Shown: positions 35,376 through 43,988 of the stretch, in pieces | Numbering within the stretch: position 1 is the first letter of the stretch | How the letters are laid out: every line of letters begins with the position of its first letter | Position numbers and translations under genes: made by a program | Notes under the pieces: model-generated | Seen by the model: only the letters and a program-made list of their open reading frames with translations | The model's database searches: none | What the model was told of the DNA's origin: nothing | NCBI RefSeq assembly: GCF_003598715.1 | Contig: NZ_QZFU01000055.1 | Span: 307,933 to 371,932 of the forward strand | Source of the DNA: Nocardia panacis | Lineage (GTDB): Bacteria; Actinomycetota; Actinomycetes; Mycobacteriales; Mycobacteriaceae | Length of the DNA: 64,000 bases | Reading direction: 5' to 3'

Positions 35376-35542
35376 TCGACTCCGATCGGCACCGATGCGT
35401 ATTCCCTGTCGTCCATGCCGCCCCTCACGGCGCGGATTCCCGGCAATGCCACTGATACCACTGTGTCACAAAGATTTTCGAATCTCCGGGGTGCCCGGTC
35501 CGCCATTGTCGCCGAGGCGGACCCAAAAGACCCACTCCTCAG

Positions 35543-35627
35543 TTAGGCGTACCTCCGCCTTCGCTCCGGCCGTGCGCGGATCTGCGGACGGCTTCGCCGG
35601 CAGCGCCCATTAGGCAACCCTCAGCGT
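35543..35627. promoter_or_regulatory. two weak iron-box-like elements
   Basis: TTAGGCGTACCT at 35543 and TTAGGCAACCCT at about 35610 partly match the right half of the actinobacterial IdeR/DmdR consensus. They lie 170-240 bp upstream of the FhuF-like gene. The left half-sites are not convincing. Nothing else is evident in 35376-35727. Confidence 0.25.
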
Positions 35628-35727
35628 AGGCGTTGCTCGTGCGTTGCACCAGCGAGCGCGACGGCGAGTCGCGCGGGCACGGCCCACCCGGATCGGATCC
35701 GGGCGGGCCGCTGCGGTCGACTCGGCA

Positions 35728-37947
35728 TCAGACGAGTTCGGCGGGCCGATCCACATCATCGATATGGGCCGGACCGTCCTCGGTCACCTCGATCACCCGC
35801 GCGGTGCGCAGATCGAAGAACAGACCGGTCACCGTCAGGCCGCGTTCGGCCATGGCCCGCCGCACGGCGGGATGCCGGTGCAGCGTTTCCAACTGGACCG
35901 CGACATTGACCATGCTCAACTGGTCCACCTCGCTGAATCCGGCGGCCGCGGCGGCCGCCGCCACCGGATGTCCGGCGCGCAGGCGCGCCAGGCTCGGCGC
36001 GGCATGGCCGAGCCAGGTATCGATGCCGACGCCGGATGCGGCGCCCTGGTGCACGGCCTCCATCGCGCCGCAGGAGGAGTGGCCGCACACCACGACGCTG
36101 CGCACGTTCAGCTTCTCCAGTGCGAACAGCAGTGCCGACTCCACCGACGCGTCGCCGTGCGCGGGCACCAGATTGCCCACATTGCGCACCGTGAACAGGT
36201 CGCCGGGACCACTGTTGGTGATGACATTGGGCACGATCCGCGAATCCGCGCAGGTGAGGAAGAAGGAGTCCGGGTCCTGCCGGTCGCTGAGCACGTCCAG
36301 ATGCGGCCGGACCACATGCGCGTGGCGGCGGTTGTAGTGCGCCACGCCCGCTGTCATCCGGTCGCCGTGCGGCATATCGCGCCGCCACGGGCCGAGCACC
36401 TCGTCCCAGACCGCCCGGCCGAGTCCGCGCGCGGGCGGACCCGCCGCCGCGTCGACCATTCTGGCGCTGCCGATTTCCACGAATTCGACACGGCCGCCGC
36501 CGCTTTCGTGCTGACGCCGCCAGTCCTCGATGGCCTCGAAGGCCGCGTGGTCGAGGAAGTCCACCGTCAACTCCACGGTGACCTCCGCTCCCGAGGGCAC
36601 CCGCGCCAGCACCGCGGAGAGTCTGGGCAGTGCGAGGAAGGTGCACGAACCATCGATGCGGACCACCCAGCGGCCGGTGCCGGGCACTTCGGTCGCGTCC
36701 ACCGCGACCCGCACCACGCGCCACAGCAGCAGTCCGAAGGCCAGTGCCAGGCCCAGGAGCACACCCTCGAGCAGATTGAGGAAGACCACGCCGAGCACGG
36801 TGACCGCGTAGACCAGCAGATCGCCGGTGCGATGCGCGAGCCGGATGTGGGCCAGCTTCACCAGTTGCGAACCGATGACGATGAGCAGTCCGGCCAGCGC
36901 CGCCTTCGGGACCTGCTGCACCAATCCCACGAGTGCCACCGAGAAGACCAGGATCCACACCCCGTGCAGCACCGCCGAGGCCCTGCTGCGCGCGCCCGCC
37001 TGGGCATTGGTGGCGCTGCGCACGATGACGCCCGTCACCGGGAGTCCGCCGAGCAGACCCGAGAGCATATTGGCCGCGCCCTGACCGATGAGCTCCCGGT
37101 CGAAATTGGTGCGCGGACCGCTGTGCATCTTGTCCACGGCCACGGCCGACAGCAGCGATTCCACGCTGGCGATGAGCGCGATGGTGAGCACGGTGAGCGC
37201 GACGGCCGACCAGTTTCCGTGGGGTAATTGTGGAAGTTGGATGGCATCGAAGACCGAACCGCTCAGGACGATTCGCTCGACCTCGACCGGAATGAACAGC
37301 GACAGCACGGTTCCGACCAGTACTGCGACCAAAGGCCCCGGCACCACTCGGATCCGGGTCGGAACATAGCGCCAGCCGATCAGCACCGCGATGACGACGG
37401 CCCCGATGAACGCGTCGCCGGTGTGCAGGTTGAGCAGTTGCTCGGGCAGCTCCTCGATGTTCTCCCACGCGCCGCTGCGCGAGGATCCGCCGAGCAGTAC
37501 GTGAATCTGCTGCAGCGCGATGGTGATACCGATGCCCGCCAGCATGGCGTGCACCACCACCGGGGCGACCGCGAGCGCGGCCCGCGCGATGCGGCTGAGC
37601 CCGAAGACGATCTGCAGCGCGCCCGCCGCGACGACGATGAATGTCGTGGTGCGCCAACCATATTGATTGATGGCCTCGGCGACCACCACCGTCAGTCCGG
37701 CGGCGGGGCCGCTGACCTGCAGTGGCGAGCCGCCCAGCGCGCCCGCCACCACGCCGCCCACCACGGCGGCGATGAGTCCGGCCGCGACGGGTGCGCCGGA
37801 GGCGACCGCGATACCGAGCGAGAGCGGCAGCGCGACCAGAAACACCACGATCGATGCTGGAAGATCGTGGCGCACAATGGAATTCAATCTGTCGAACAGG
37901 GAGCCGGGGCGGTTGCCCGGCGGGGCGGCATCGAACTGGATGGCCAT
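35728..37947 (-). CDS. SulP transporter fused to STAS and beta-carbonic anhydrase (copy 1)
   Basis: The 739-residue fusion has a SulP anion transporter (about 10-14 helices, residues 20-420) with the opening RHDLPASIVVFLVALPLSLGIAVASGAP and SVESLLSAVAVD. A STAS-like domain follows (about 450-535), and then a beta-carbonic anhydrase (about 550-735). Carbonic anhydrase zinc ligands are present: C566-A-D-S-R and the later CGHSSC. Such fusions probably move bicarbonate and equilibrate it with CO2 at the membrane. The start has AAGGAG in front. Its twin lies directly upstream. Confidence 0.93.
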   Translation of the reverse strand: MAIQFDAAPPGNRPGSLFDRLNSIVRHDLPASIVVFLVALPLSLGIAVASGAPVAAGLIAAVVGGVVAGALGGSPLQVSGPAAGLTVVVAEAINQYGWRTTTFIVVAAGALQIVFGLSRIARAALAVAPVVVHAMLAGIGITIALQQIHVLLGGSSRSGAWENIEELPEQLLNLHTGDAFIGAVVIAVLIGWRYVPTRIRVVPGPLVAVLVGTVLSLFIPVEVERIVLSGSVFDAIQLPQLPHGNWSAVALTVLTIALIASVESLLSAVAVDKMHSGPRTNFDRELIGQGAANMLSGLLGGLPVTGVIVRSATNAQAGARSRASAVLHGVWILVFSVALVGLVQQVPKAALAGLLIVIGSQLVKLAHIRLAHRTGDLLVYAVTVLGVVFLNLLEGVLLGLALAFGLLLWRVVRVAVDATEVPGTGRWVVRIDGSCTFLALPRLSAVLARVPSGAEVTVELTVDFLDHAAFEAIEDWRRQHESGGGRVEFVEIGSARMVDAAAGPPARGLGRAVWDEVLGPWRRDMPHGDRMTAGVAHYNRRHAHVVRPHLDVLSDRQDPDSFFLTCADSRIVPNVITNSGPGDLFTVRNVGNLVPAHGDASVESALLFALEKLNVRSVVVCGHSSCGAMEAVHQGAASGVGIDTWLGHAAPSLARLRAGHPVAAAAAAAGFSEVDQLSMVNVAVQLETLHRHPAVRRAMAERGLTVTGLFFDLRTARVIEVTEDGPAHIDDVDRPAELV

Positions 37948-38094
37948 GGTCTTCTCCTTCGCCGACTCGGCGAGAGCCGAGGTCGGTTGACGATCACAAT
38001 GTCCTGCAGGGCACAGACCGCGAACCGGCATCTCGCGGTGAAGCAGTCCCGACACGGCTACGGGTCGAGATTCAAAAGCTCGTCCAGGCTAGGG

Positions 38095-38172
38095 GTAAAG
38101 AGTTAGCAAAGCCTGAGAGCAACCCCATGGTGCCGTGCCCTAGGGTGCCAACACCACGTGAGACACATCACA
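38095..38172 (-). promoter_or_regulatory. regulatory region of SulP-CA copy 1
   Basis: A CRP/GlxR-like GTGA-N6-TCACA site is at 38158-38172, and a GTAAAGAGTTAGCAAAG element is at 38095-38111. On the coding strand the latter reads CTTTGC-TAAC-TCTTTAC. The two start points are 63 bp apart. The same pair, 64 bp apart, precedes copy 2. Confidence 0.5.
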
Positions 38173-38203
38173 TTTCACGAACCGGGGTCCGACGACCCTT
38201 GAA

Positions 38204-40423
38204 TCAGACCGGCTCGGGTGTCACTCGATGTCCCGGATCGTCGAATTCCGCTATGCCGTCGGCGGTTACCTCGATCATGCGGGCCGTCGCGAGATCGAAG
38301 AACAGGCCGGAGACGGCCACTCCGCGCTCGCGCACGCCGCGCCGCACCACCGAATGCCCGCGCAGATTGCGCACCTGCATCGCGATATTGACCATGGCCA
38401 GCTGGTCCACCTCCGCGAAACCCGCCGCCGCGGCCGCCGCCACCACCGGATGACCCGCCCGGAACCGCTCCAGACTCGGATGCGCGTGGGCCAACCAGTC
38501 CCCGAGGCCGGGACCCGCCTGCACCTGCCGATAGAGCGCATCCATCGCACCGCAGCTGGAATGGCCACAGACCACCACCGCGCGCACATCCAATTTCTCC
38601 AGCGCGTAGACCAGTGCGGCCTCCACCGAGACCTCCTGGCCGCCGACCGGCACCAGATTGCCCACATTGCGCACCGTGAACAGGTCGCCGGGACCGCTGC
38701 TGGTGATCACATTGGGCACGATGCGGGCATCGGCGCAGGTGAGGAAGAAGGTGGCGGCATCGGGGCGATCGCGCAGACCGTCCAGGTGCGGACGCATCAG
38801 GTGGGCGTGACCGCGGTGATAGGCGGCGATGCCCGCGACAATCGGATCGACCCGACCGCTTTTTCGCCGCCAAGGCCCCAGGGCCTCGTCGAGCACCTCG
38901 CGCGCGGGCGCGCGCTGCGGTGGCCCGGTCAGCGCCCCGGCCATGCGGGCCGTGCCTATCTCGACGAAATCCACGCGCGCGCCATAGGATTCGCGGCGGC
39001 GCGCCCAGTCGGTCAGGATCTCGTAGGCGGCGTGATCGAGGAAGTCGACGGTCATCTCCACGGTGATATCCGCGCCGAGCGGCACCCCGGCCAGTTCGGC
39101 ACTGAGCCGCGGCAGCGCCAGAAAGGTGCAGGTGCCATCGACGCGCACCACCCAGCGCCGGGTGCCCGGCACCGGTTCAGCCGTGATCGTCACCCGCACC
39201 ACCCGCCACAGCAGCAGCGCGAAGGCCAGCGCCAAACCGAGGGCGACGCCCGCGAGCAGATTCAGGAATACGACGCAGCACAGCGTGACGAGGTAGACGT
39301 AGAGGTCCCCGGTGCGGCGCGCCAGGCGAATACGGGCCAGCTTGATCAACTGCACGCCGATCAGGATGAGCACCCCGGCCAGTGCCGCCTTCGGAATCCG
39401 TTGCACCACATCCTCGAAGGCGATGGCGAACACCAGGATCCACACCCCGTGCAGTACGCAGGCGGCCTTGGTGCGCGCGCCCGCCTCGACATTGGTGATG
39501 CTGCGCACGATCACCGCCGAGACTGGGAGTCCGCCGAGCAGACCGGAGGCGAGATTCGCCGCGCCCTGGCCCAGCAGTTCCCGGTCGAAGTCGATCCGGG
39601 TGCCGGGCCGGACCTTGTCGACGGCGACGGCCGACAGCAGCGATTCCACGCTCGCGATCAGCGCGACCGTCACCGCGGTGAGCGCGACCGAGGTCCAGTG
39701 GCCGGACGGGATACTCGGCAGGCCGACCGAATCCAGCAGCGAGCCGTCCAATGTCAGGCGTTCGATCCGAAACGGCAGCACCGCGGCGAGCAGGGTTGCG
39801 GCCACGACCGCCAACAGTGGGCCGGGCACGATCCGCAGCCCGCGCGGCGCGCGCCGCCAGCCGATGAGGATGCCGATGACCACCAGCCCGATGAGCAGAT
39901 CGCCGCCGTGCAGGGTCAGCAACTGGTGCGGTAGTTGGGTCAGGCTCTCCAGCGACGAACTCAGCGACGCGCCGCCGAGCAGGACGTGCACCTGCTGCAG
40001 GGCGATGATCACCCCGATACCCGCCAGCATCGCGTGCACCACCACCGGCGCGACGACCAGCGCGGCCCGCGCGATCCGGCTCAGGCCGAACAGGATTTGC
40101 AGCGATCCGGCGACCGCCGTGACGAAACAGGTCGCGCCCCAGCCGAATTGGTGCACGCTCTGCGCGATCACCACCGTCAGGCCCGCGGCCGGACCGCTCA
40201 CCTGAACCGGGGATCCGCCGATGGCTCCGGCGACGATGCCGCCGACGGCGGCGGCGATCAGTCCCGCCGCGACCGGCGCTCCGGAGGCGACCGCGATGCC
40301 GAGCGAAAGCGGAAGGGCGACAAGGAAAACCACGATCGAGGCGGGCAGATCGTAGCGGGCGACACCGGCCATGCGGGCGGACAGTCGCGGCGTCGGAGGT
40401 GCGGAATCGGTGTCGGTGAACAT
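38204..40423 (-). CDS. SulP transporter fused to STAS and beta-carbonic anhydrase (copy 2)
   Basis: This is the tandem paralogue of the preceding fusion, also 739 residues, with the same domain order. The membrane part opens with RYDLPASIVVFLVALPLSLG, followed by the STAS-like segment with TFLALPRLSAELAGVP, and a carbonic anhydrase with FLTCADARIVPNVITSSGPGDLF and VVVCGHSSCGAMDA. The zinc ligand pattern reads CADAR instead of CADSR. Identity with copy 1 is high in the transporter and lower in the carbonic anhydrase. AAGGAG precedes the ATG. The pair may be separately expressed, since a 256-bp gap with its own regulatory elements separates them. Confidence 0.93.
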   Translation of the reverse strand: MFTDTDSAPPTPRLSARMAGVARYDLPASIVVFLVALPLSLGIAVASGAPVAAGLIAAAVGGIVAGAIGGSPVQVSGPAAGLTVVIAQSVHQFGWGATCFVTAVAGSLQILFGLSRIARAALVVAPVVVHAMLAGIGVIIALQQVHVLLGGASLSSSLESLTQLPHQLLTLHGGDLLIGLVVIGILIGWRRAPRGLRIVPGPLLAVVAATLLAAVLPFRIERLTLDGSLLDSVGLPSIPSGHWTSVALTAVTVALIASVESLLSAVAVDKVRPGTRIDFDRELLGQGAANLASGLLGGLPVSAVIVRSITNVEAGARTKAACVLHGVWILVFAIAFEDVVQRIPKAALAGVLILIGVQLIKLARIRLARRTGDLYVYLVTLCCVVFLNLLAGVALGLALAFALLLWRVVRVTITAEPVPGTRRWVVRVDGTCTFLALPRLSAELAGVPLGADITVEMTVDFLDHAAYEILTDWARRRESYGARVDFVEIGTARMAGALTGPPQRAPAREVLDEALGPWRRKSGRVDPIVAGIAAYHRGHAHLMRPHLDGLRDRPDAATFFLTCADARIVPNVITSSGPGDLFTVRNVGNLVPVGGQEVSVEAALVYALEKLDVRAVVVCGHSSCGAMDALYRQVQAGPGLGDWLAHAHPSLERFRAGHPVVAAAAAAGFAEVDQLAMVNIAMQVRNLRGHSVVRRGVRERGVAVSGLFFDLATARMIEVTADGIAEFDDPGHRVTPEPV

Positions 40424-40541
40424 ATTTCTCCTTCGCCGGATCGACGCGCGTTCCGGTGGATGTCGAACATGTACTGGCATCGAAAACGAGTGGCGGAGGC
40501 AGCCGGATGGAGCGAGAGCTCTCTGAACGAACGAGCTGATA

Positions 40542-40620
40542 GTAAAGACTTCGCAAAGTGCATGGAAAGACTTGCGGCAAACTCACCGCCAACCGCTACC
40601 AAATCGTGACCTGAGTCACA
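40542..40620 (-). promoter_or_regulatory. regulatory region of SulP-CA copy 2
   Basis: GTGA-N6-TCACA at 40606-40620 and GTAAAGACTTCGCAAAG at 40542-40558 repeat the layout found before copy 1. A third version, AAAGACTTGCGGCAAAC, lies at 40566-40582. The rest of the 401-bp gap (40424-40824) shows no convincing gene. Confidence 0.5.
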
Positions 40621-40824
40621 GTCGCGGGCGCCGAGCAGCCGATACCGAGATGCGGTCGGCCTCGACTTCCCCTCCGCGCGCCACCCACCCGAATCGGGTC
40701 ATCTCCTGGGCAAACGCGCGAATTATGCACCACCGCTTCAGCATTCCCATTTGCGGTGATACCACTGGACCCGCGTTACCGTAGGGACCAGAATTCTGCG
40801 CAGTCGCGGGAGAGGGGCATCATC

Positions 40825-40932
40825 ATGTTGTCGCACAGAGCCTTTCGCCGGAGCAACAGCACCGCGGCGCATCCCCGACACCGGGGCGTCCGACCAGCAG
40901 CGCCGACCACACAGTCTGGAGTCCACGTTTGA
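40825..40932 (+). CDS. 35-residue basic peptide coupled to the P450 gene
   Basis: A small ORF starting MLSHRAFRRSNST is rich in Arg and His (7 Arg, 4 His) and has no membrane segment. AGAGGGG lies seven bases before its ATG, and its TGA overlaps the TTG start of the P450 gene, so translation is probably coupled. It could be a leader peptide that sets P450 translation. It lacks the aromatic core residues seen in P450-crosslinked RiPP precursors, so I do not call it one. Confidence 0.4.
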   Translation: MLSHRAFRRSNSTAAHPRHRGVRPAAPTTQSGVHV

Positions 40933-42209
40933 GCACGCCGCAGTCCCAGGGGTGGGGTAATGCCTGCCCGGTCACGCACGGCTCACCGACCGTTTCCGAC
41001 GAACCGCGCATTCCCATGTACTCGCCCGAATTCGCGGCCGACCCGCACCGGTTCTATCGCGAAATGCGCCGCAAATACGGCTCACTGGCCCCCATCGAAC
41101 TCTCTCCCGGCGTCCCGGCGACCCTCGTCGTCGGCTATCGCACCGCGCTGCAGATCCTCAACGACCCGGACCACTTCCCGGCCGACCCGCGCGCCTGGCA
41201 GCAGGATATCCCCGCCGACTGCCCCGTCCTGCCCATGATGGGCTGGCGGCCGCTGGCCAGCCGCAGCGCGGGCACCGACTTCCTGCGCTACCGGCAGGCC
41301 ACCACCGCCGCCATCGGCCAGGTGGACCTGTTCGCGCTGCACGATATCGTCGAAGAGATCGCCATCCCCCTGGTCAACACCTTCTGTGAGCGCGGCAAGG
41401 CCGATCTGCTCCAGCAGTACGTCTTCCCGCTCGTCTTCCAGGTCATGCTCAACGTTCTCGGCTGCACCCCCGAGATCGGGCAGTCGGTCGCCGCCGGAAT
41501 CGCCGCGGTCGTCGAGGGCATCGACGCCGAGAAGGGCAACCGGATGATGCTCGACGGACTCGCCGAATTGGTCGCGCTCAAGCAGTCCGAGCCGCGAGCC
41601 GATATCACCTCGGCCTTCATCGCCCATCCGACGAGACTCAACGACGACGAGTTGGTCAACCAGGTCTCCCAGATCTTCGGCCCCGGAATCGAATTCCTCA
41701 CCAACCTGATCAACAACACCCTGCTGCTGATCCTCACCGACGACCGCTTCGGCGGCAGTGTGCTCGGCGGCAACCTGTCCACCCGCGAGGCGCTCGACGA
41801 GGTCCTGTTCAACGACCCGCCGCTGGCCAACCTGCTCACCACCTACCCGCGCCAGCCCGTCTTCATCGACGAGGTGTGGTTGCCCGCGCACCAACCGGTG
41901 CTCATCAGCATGGCCGCCTGTAACAACGATCCGGCCATCCGCACCGAACAGGCGGGCAGCAATCGCGCCCACCTGGCCTGGGGCGTCGGCCCGCACACCT
42001 GCCCGGCCCAGGCCATGGCCTACCTGATCGCGCAGGACGCCATCGACCAACTGCTCGACGCGCTCCCGGAGGTCCGGCTCGACACCGCCGCCGAACAACC
42101 CGCGTGGCGTCCCGGCCCGTTCAGCCGCGCCCTCACCGGGCTACCGGTGCGTTTCCCCGCGACCACCCCGCTCATCGCGCCACCGCCGCATTCCGTCGCG
42201 GGCGCCTGA
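40929..42209 (+). CDS. cytochrome P450 lacking the ExxR arginine (CYP157-like)
   Basis: The 426-residue P450 has the heme-binding segment WGVGPHTCPA with the proximal cysteine at residue 358. Two normally conserved features are changed: the K-helix ExxR reads E291-V-L-F294, and the I-helix acid-threonine pair reads GIEFLTNL. CYP157 members of actinobacterial conservons lack ExxR in the same way, and the overall pattern SPEFAADPHRFYREMRRKYG fits that group. The other conservon genes (kinase, roadblock, DUF742, GTPase) are not in the window. The TTG start is supported by GGAG six bases upstream and by the overlap with the small ORF. Confidence 0.85.
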   Translation: MSTPQSQGWGNACPVTHGSPTVSDEPRIPMYSPEFAADPHRFYREMRRKYGSLAPIELSPGVPATLVVGYRTALQILNDPDHFPADPRAWQQDIPADCPVLPMMGWRPLASRSAGTDFLRYRQATTAAIGQVDLFALHDIVEEIAIPLVNTFCERGKADLLQQYVFPLVFQVMLNVLGCTPEIGQSVAAGIAAVVEGIDAEKGNRMMLDGLAELVALKQSEPRADITSAFIAHPTRLNDDELVNQVSQIFGPGIEFLTNLINNTLLLILTDDRFGGSVLGGNLSTREALDEVLFNDPPLANLLTTYPRQPVFIDEVWLPAHQPVLISMAACNNDPAIRTEQAGSNRAHLAWGVGPHTCPAQAMAYLIAQDAIDQLLDALPEVRLDTAAEQPAWRPGPFSRALTGLPVRFPATTPLIAPPPHSVAGA

Positions 42210-42299
42210 CCCGATCGTCCCCCCCGGACAACACAATTCACCTATCGTGCTCGAAACGAAGCCCGCGACCACTCGCGGCACGCGAAACGAGGCGCACGC

Positions 42300-43472
42300 A
42301 TGAATCACAAACTCTGGCTGCTCGGCCGGGTCGCCGCCGTCGGCGCACACGTGGTCGGCGAGAAGATCACCCGCCCCAAAGCCCGCACCGCGGGCGATGT
42401 CCCGGTCGACGGCGGATCGATCACCGCCGACTGGCTCACCGCCGTACTGTGTCGGGATCATCCCGGCGCGCAGGTCGATTCGTTCGAATTGGCGAATGCC
42501 AGCAGCGGAACCTCCACGCGGGCCGCGCTGCGCGTCCAGTACAACACGCAAGGCGAGCAGGCCGGGTTGCCGACCGAACTGTTCGCCAAGATGTCGACCA
42601 CCCTCGCCCAGCGCATCGTGCTCGGTGGGGCGAAGGTGATCGACGGCGAATCCCACTTCTTCACCGCCATGCGCCCGGAGGTCGAGATCGAGGCCCCGCG
42701 CGGCTACTGGGCCGCGCACGACCCGGATTCGTGGCGGTCGATCACGCTGATGGAGGATATCGCCGTTACCAAGGGCGCGATCTTCTCCGAGCCCACCGCG
42801 CCGATCGGACGCGACCAGATGGAGGATCTGGTGCGCAATCTGGCCCGGTTGCACGGCACCTTCTGGGAGCATCCGGGCCTCGCCGTGCTCAAGACGCCCA
42901 ACGAGATGCTCGCGGCGGTCCTGGCCTCCATCGATATGAAAACCCGCGCCGCCGTCGGCCTGGAGCGGGCCGGTGAGGTCGTCCCGGAAAGTCTGCGCGG
43001 GCAGAGCGAGCGCCTGTGGGCCGGGGTCGAGCGCGCGCTCGACCTGGCCACCACGCAACTGCCGCCGACACTGCTGCACGGCGACCCGCACATCGGCCAG
43101 ACCTACCGAACCGCCGAGGGCCGTATGGGTTTCGCCGACTGGCAGGTGGTGATGCAGGGCGGCTGGGGGCACGATTTCGCCTACACCGTCACCTCCGGCT
43201 GCGATCCGGAGGACCGCCGCGCCTGGGACCGCGATCTGCTGCGCGCCTACCTCGACGAACTCGGCCGCCACGGCGGCAAGGTCCCCACCTTCGACGAGGC
43301 GTGGCTGATCTATCGCCAACAATCCATGTTCGCCTACGCCGCATGGGCTTTCACCATCGGCCGCGCCTTCTACCAACCCCGCATGCAACCCGAGGACACC
43401 TGCCGCACCCTCATGCACCGCATCACCACCGCCATCGACGACAACGCATGCCTCGACGCGCTGGGCGTCTGA
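42300..43472 (+). CDS. aminoglycoside-phosphotransferase-fold (APH/CHK-like) kinase
   Basis: This 390-residue protein has the APH/ecdysteroid-kinase-like fold: LFAKM (lysine for ATP), catalytic loop LLHGDPHIGQ near residue 260 and FADWQ (metal-binding aspartate) about 20 residues later. The metal-binding Asn of HGDxHxxN is Q here. Family members phosphorylate small alcohols or amines. It lies 90 bp after the P450 gene on the same strand, so a joint role is possible but not shown. Confidence 0.82.
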   Translation: MNHKLWLLGRVAAVGAHVVGEKITRPKARTAGDVPVDGGSITADWLTAVLCRDHPGAQVDSFELANASSGTSTRAALRVQYNTQGEQAGLPTELFAKMSTTLAQRIVLGGAKVIDGESHFFTAMRPEVEIEAPRGYWAAHDPDSWRSITLMEDIAVTKGAIFSEPTAPIGRDQMEDLVRNLARLHGTFWEHPGLAVLKTPNEMLAAVLASIDMKTRAAVGLERAGEVVPESLRGQSERLWAGVERALDLATTQLPPTLLHGDPHIGQTYRTAEGRMGFADWQVVMQGGWGHDFAYTVTSGCDPEDRRAWDRDLLRAYLDELGRHGGKVPTFDEAWLIYRQQSMFAYAAWAFTIGRAFYQPRMQPEDTCRTLMHRITTAIDDNACLDALGV

Positions 43473-43591
43473 ATTTCAACTCGCCCAGCTGATTACGGCT
43501 GCGGCGGCATCCCCGAGCGTGGGAAGTGATCGGCGGCGATCGGTGTTACCTTCACGATCGTCGTCGGAACTTCTGCGTACAAGGAAATAGT

Positions 43592-43984
43592 ATGCCGCCC
43601 AGTCCTTTTCCACCGGAGGGCGACGCTGCCATCCTCTGGTTCGATCCCGAAGGGTTCGCGGCCACCATCGCGGGCGCCGCGCGGGCCACCGACCACATGA
43701 TTTCGGTGGTGGCTCTGGCGACCGAACAGTGGCCGCAATCGGACTTCGGGGATGTCGGGCCTGCTCACGACATGTTCCGGCAGAGCATTCCCACCGAGGC
43801 GGAGGCGTCGCAAAAGGCGTTGGGCGAGTTCACCGGCAAGCTTCCGAGAGTACAGAACGCTTATGCCCAAACCGATCTCAGCGGCGGGGCCGCAGTGGAC
43901 GCGGCGGCCAAGGATCTGAAGGAGCATCCACCGGAATTGGTCCCACTCCCCCCGGTTCCCCCGAACGCCGGCGAGAATCCGTGA
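43592..43984 (+). CDS. small type VII secretion-associated (EspC/WXG-like) protein
   Basis: The 130-residue protein looks like a helical hairpin (about 18-105) with a Pro-rich tail (PPELVPLPPVPPNAG). It has no signal peptide. AAGGAAATAG lies before the ATG. Its size, helical content and position four bases before a WXG-containing protease gene suggest a secretion partner or chaperone of the ESX type. The sequence has no WXG itself, so the family assignment is by context. Confidence 0.55.
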   Translation: MPPSPFPPEGDAAILWFDPEGFAATIAGAARATDHMISVVALATEQWPQSDFGDVGPAHDMFRQSIPTEAEASQKALGEFTGKLPRVQNAYAQTDLSGGAAVDAAAKDLKEHPPELVPLPPVPPNAGENP

Positions 43985-43988
43985 TCTC

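Noticed and set aside
40825..42209. P450-modified RiPP cluster
   Set aside because: The small ORF lacks the aromatic core residues expected for P450 crosslinking, and no protease or transporter is nearby.
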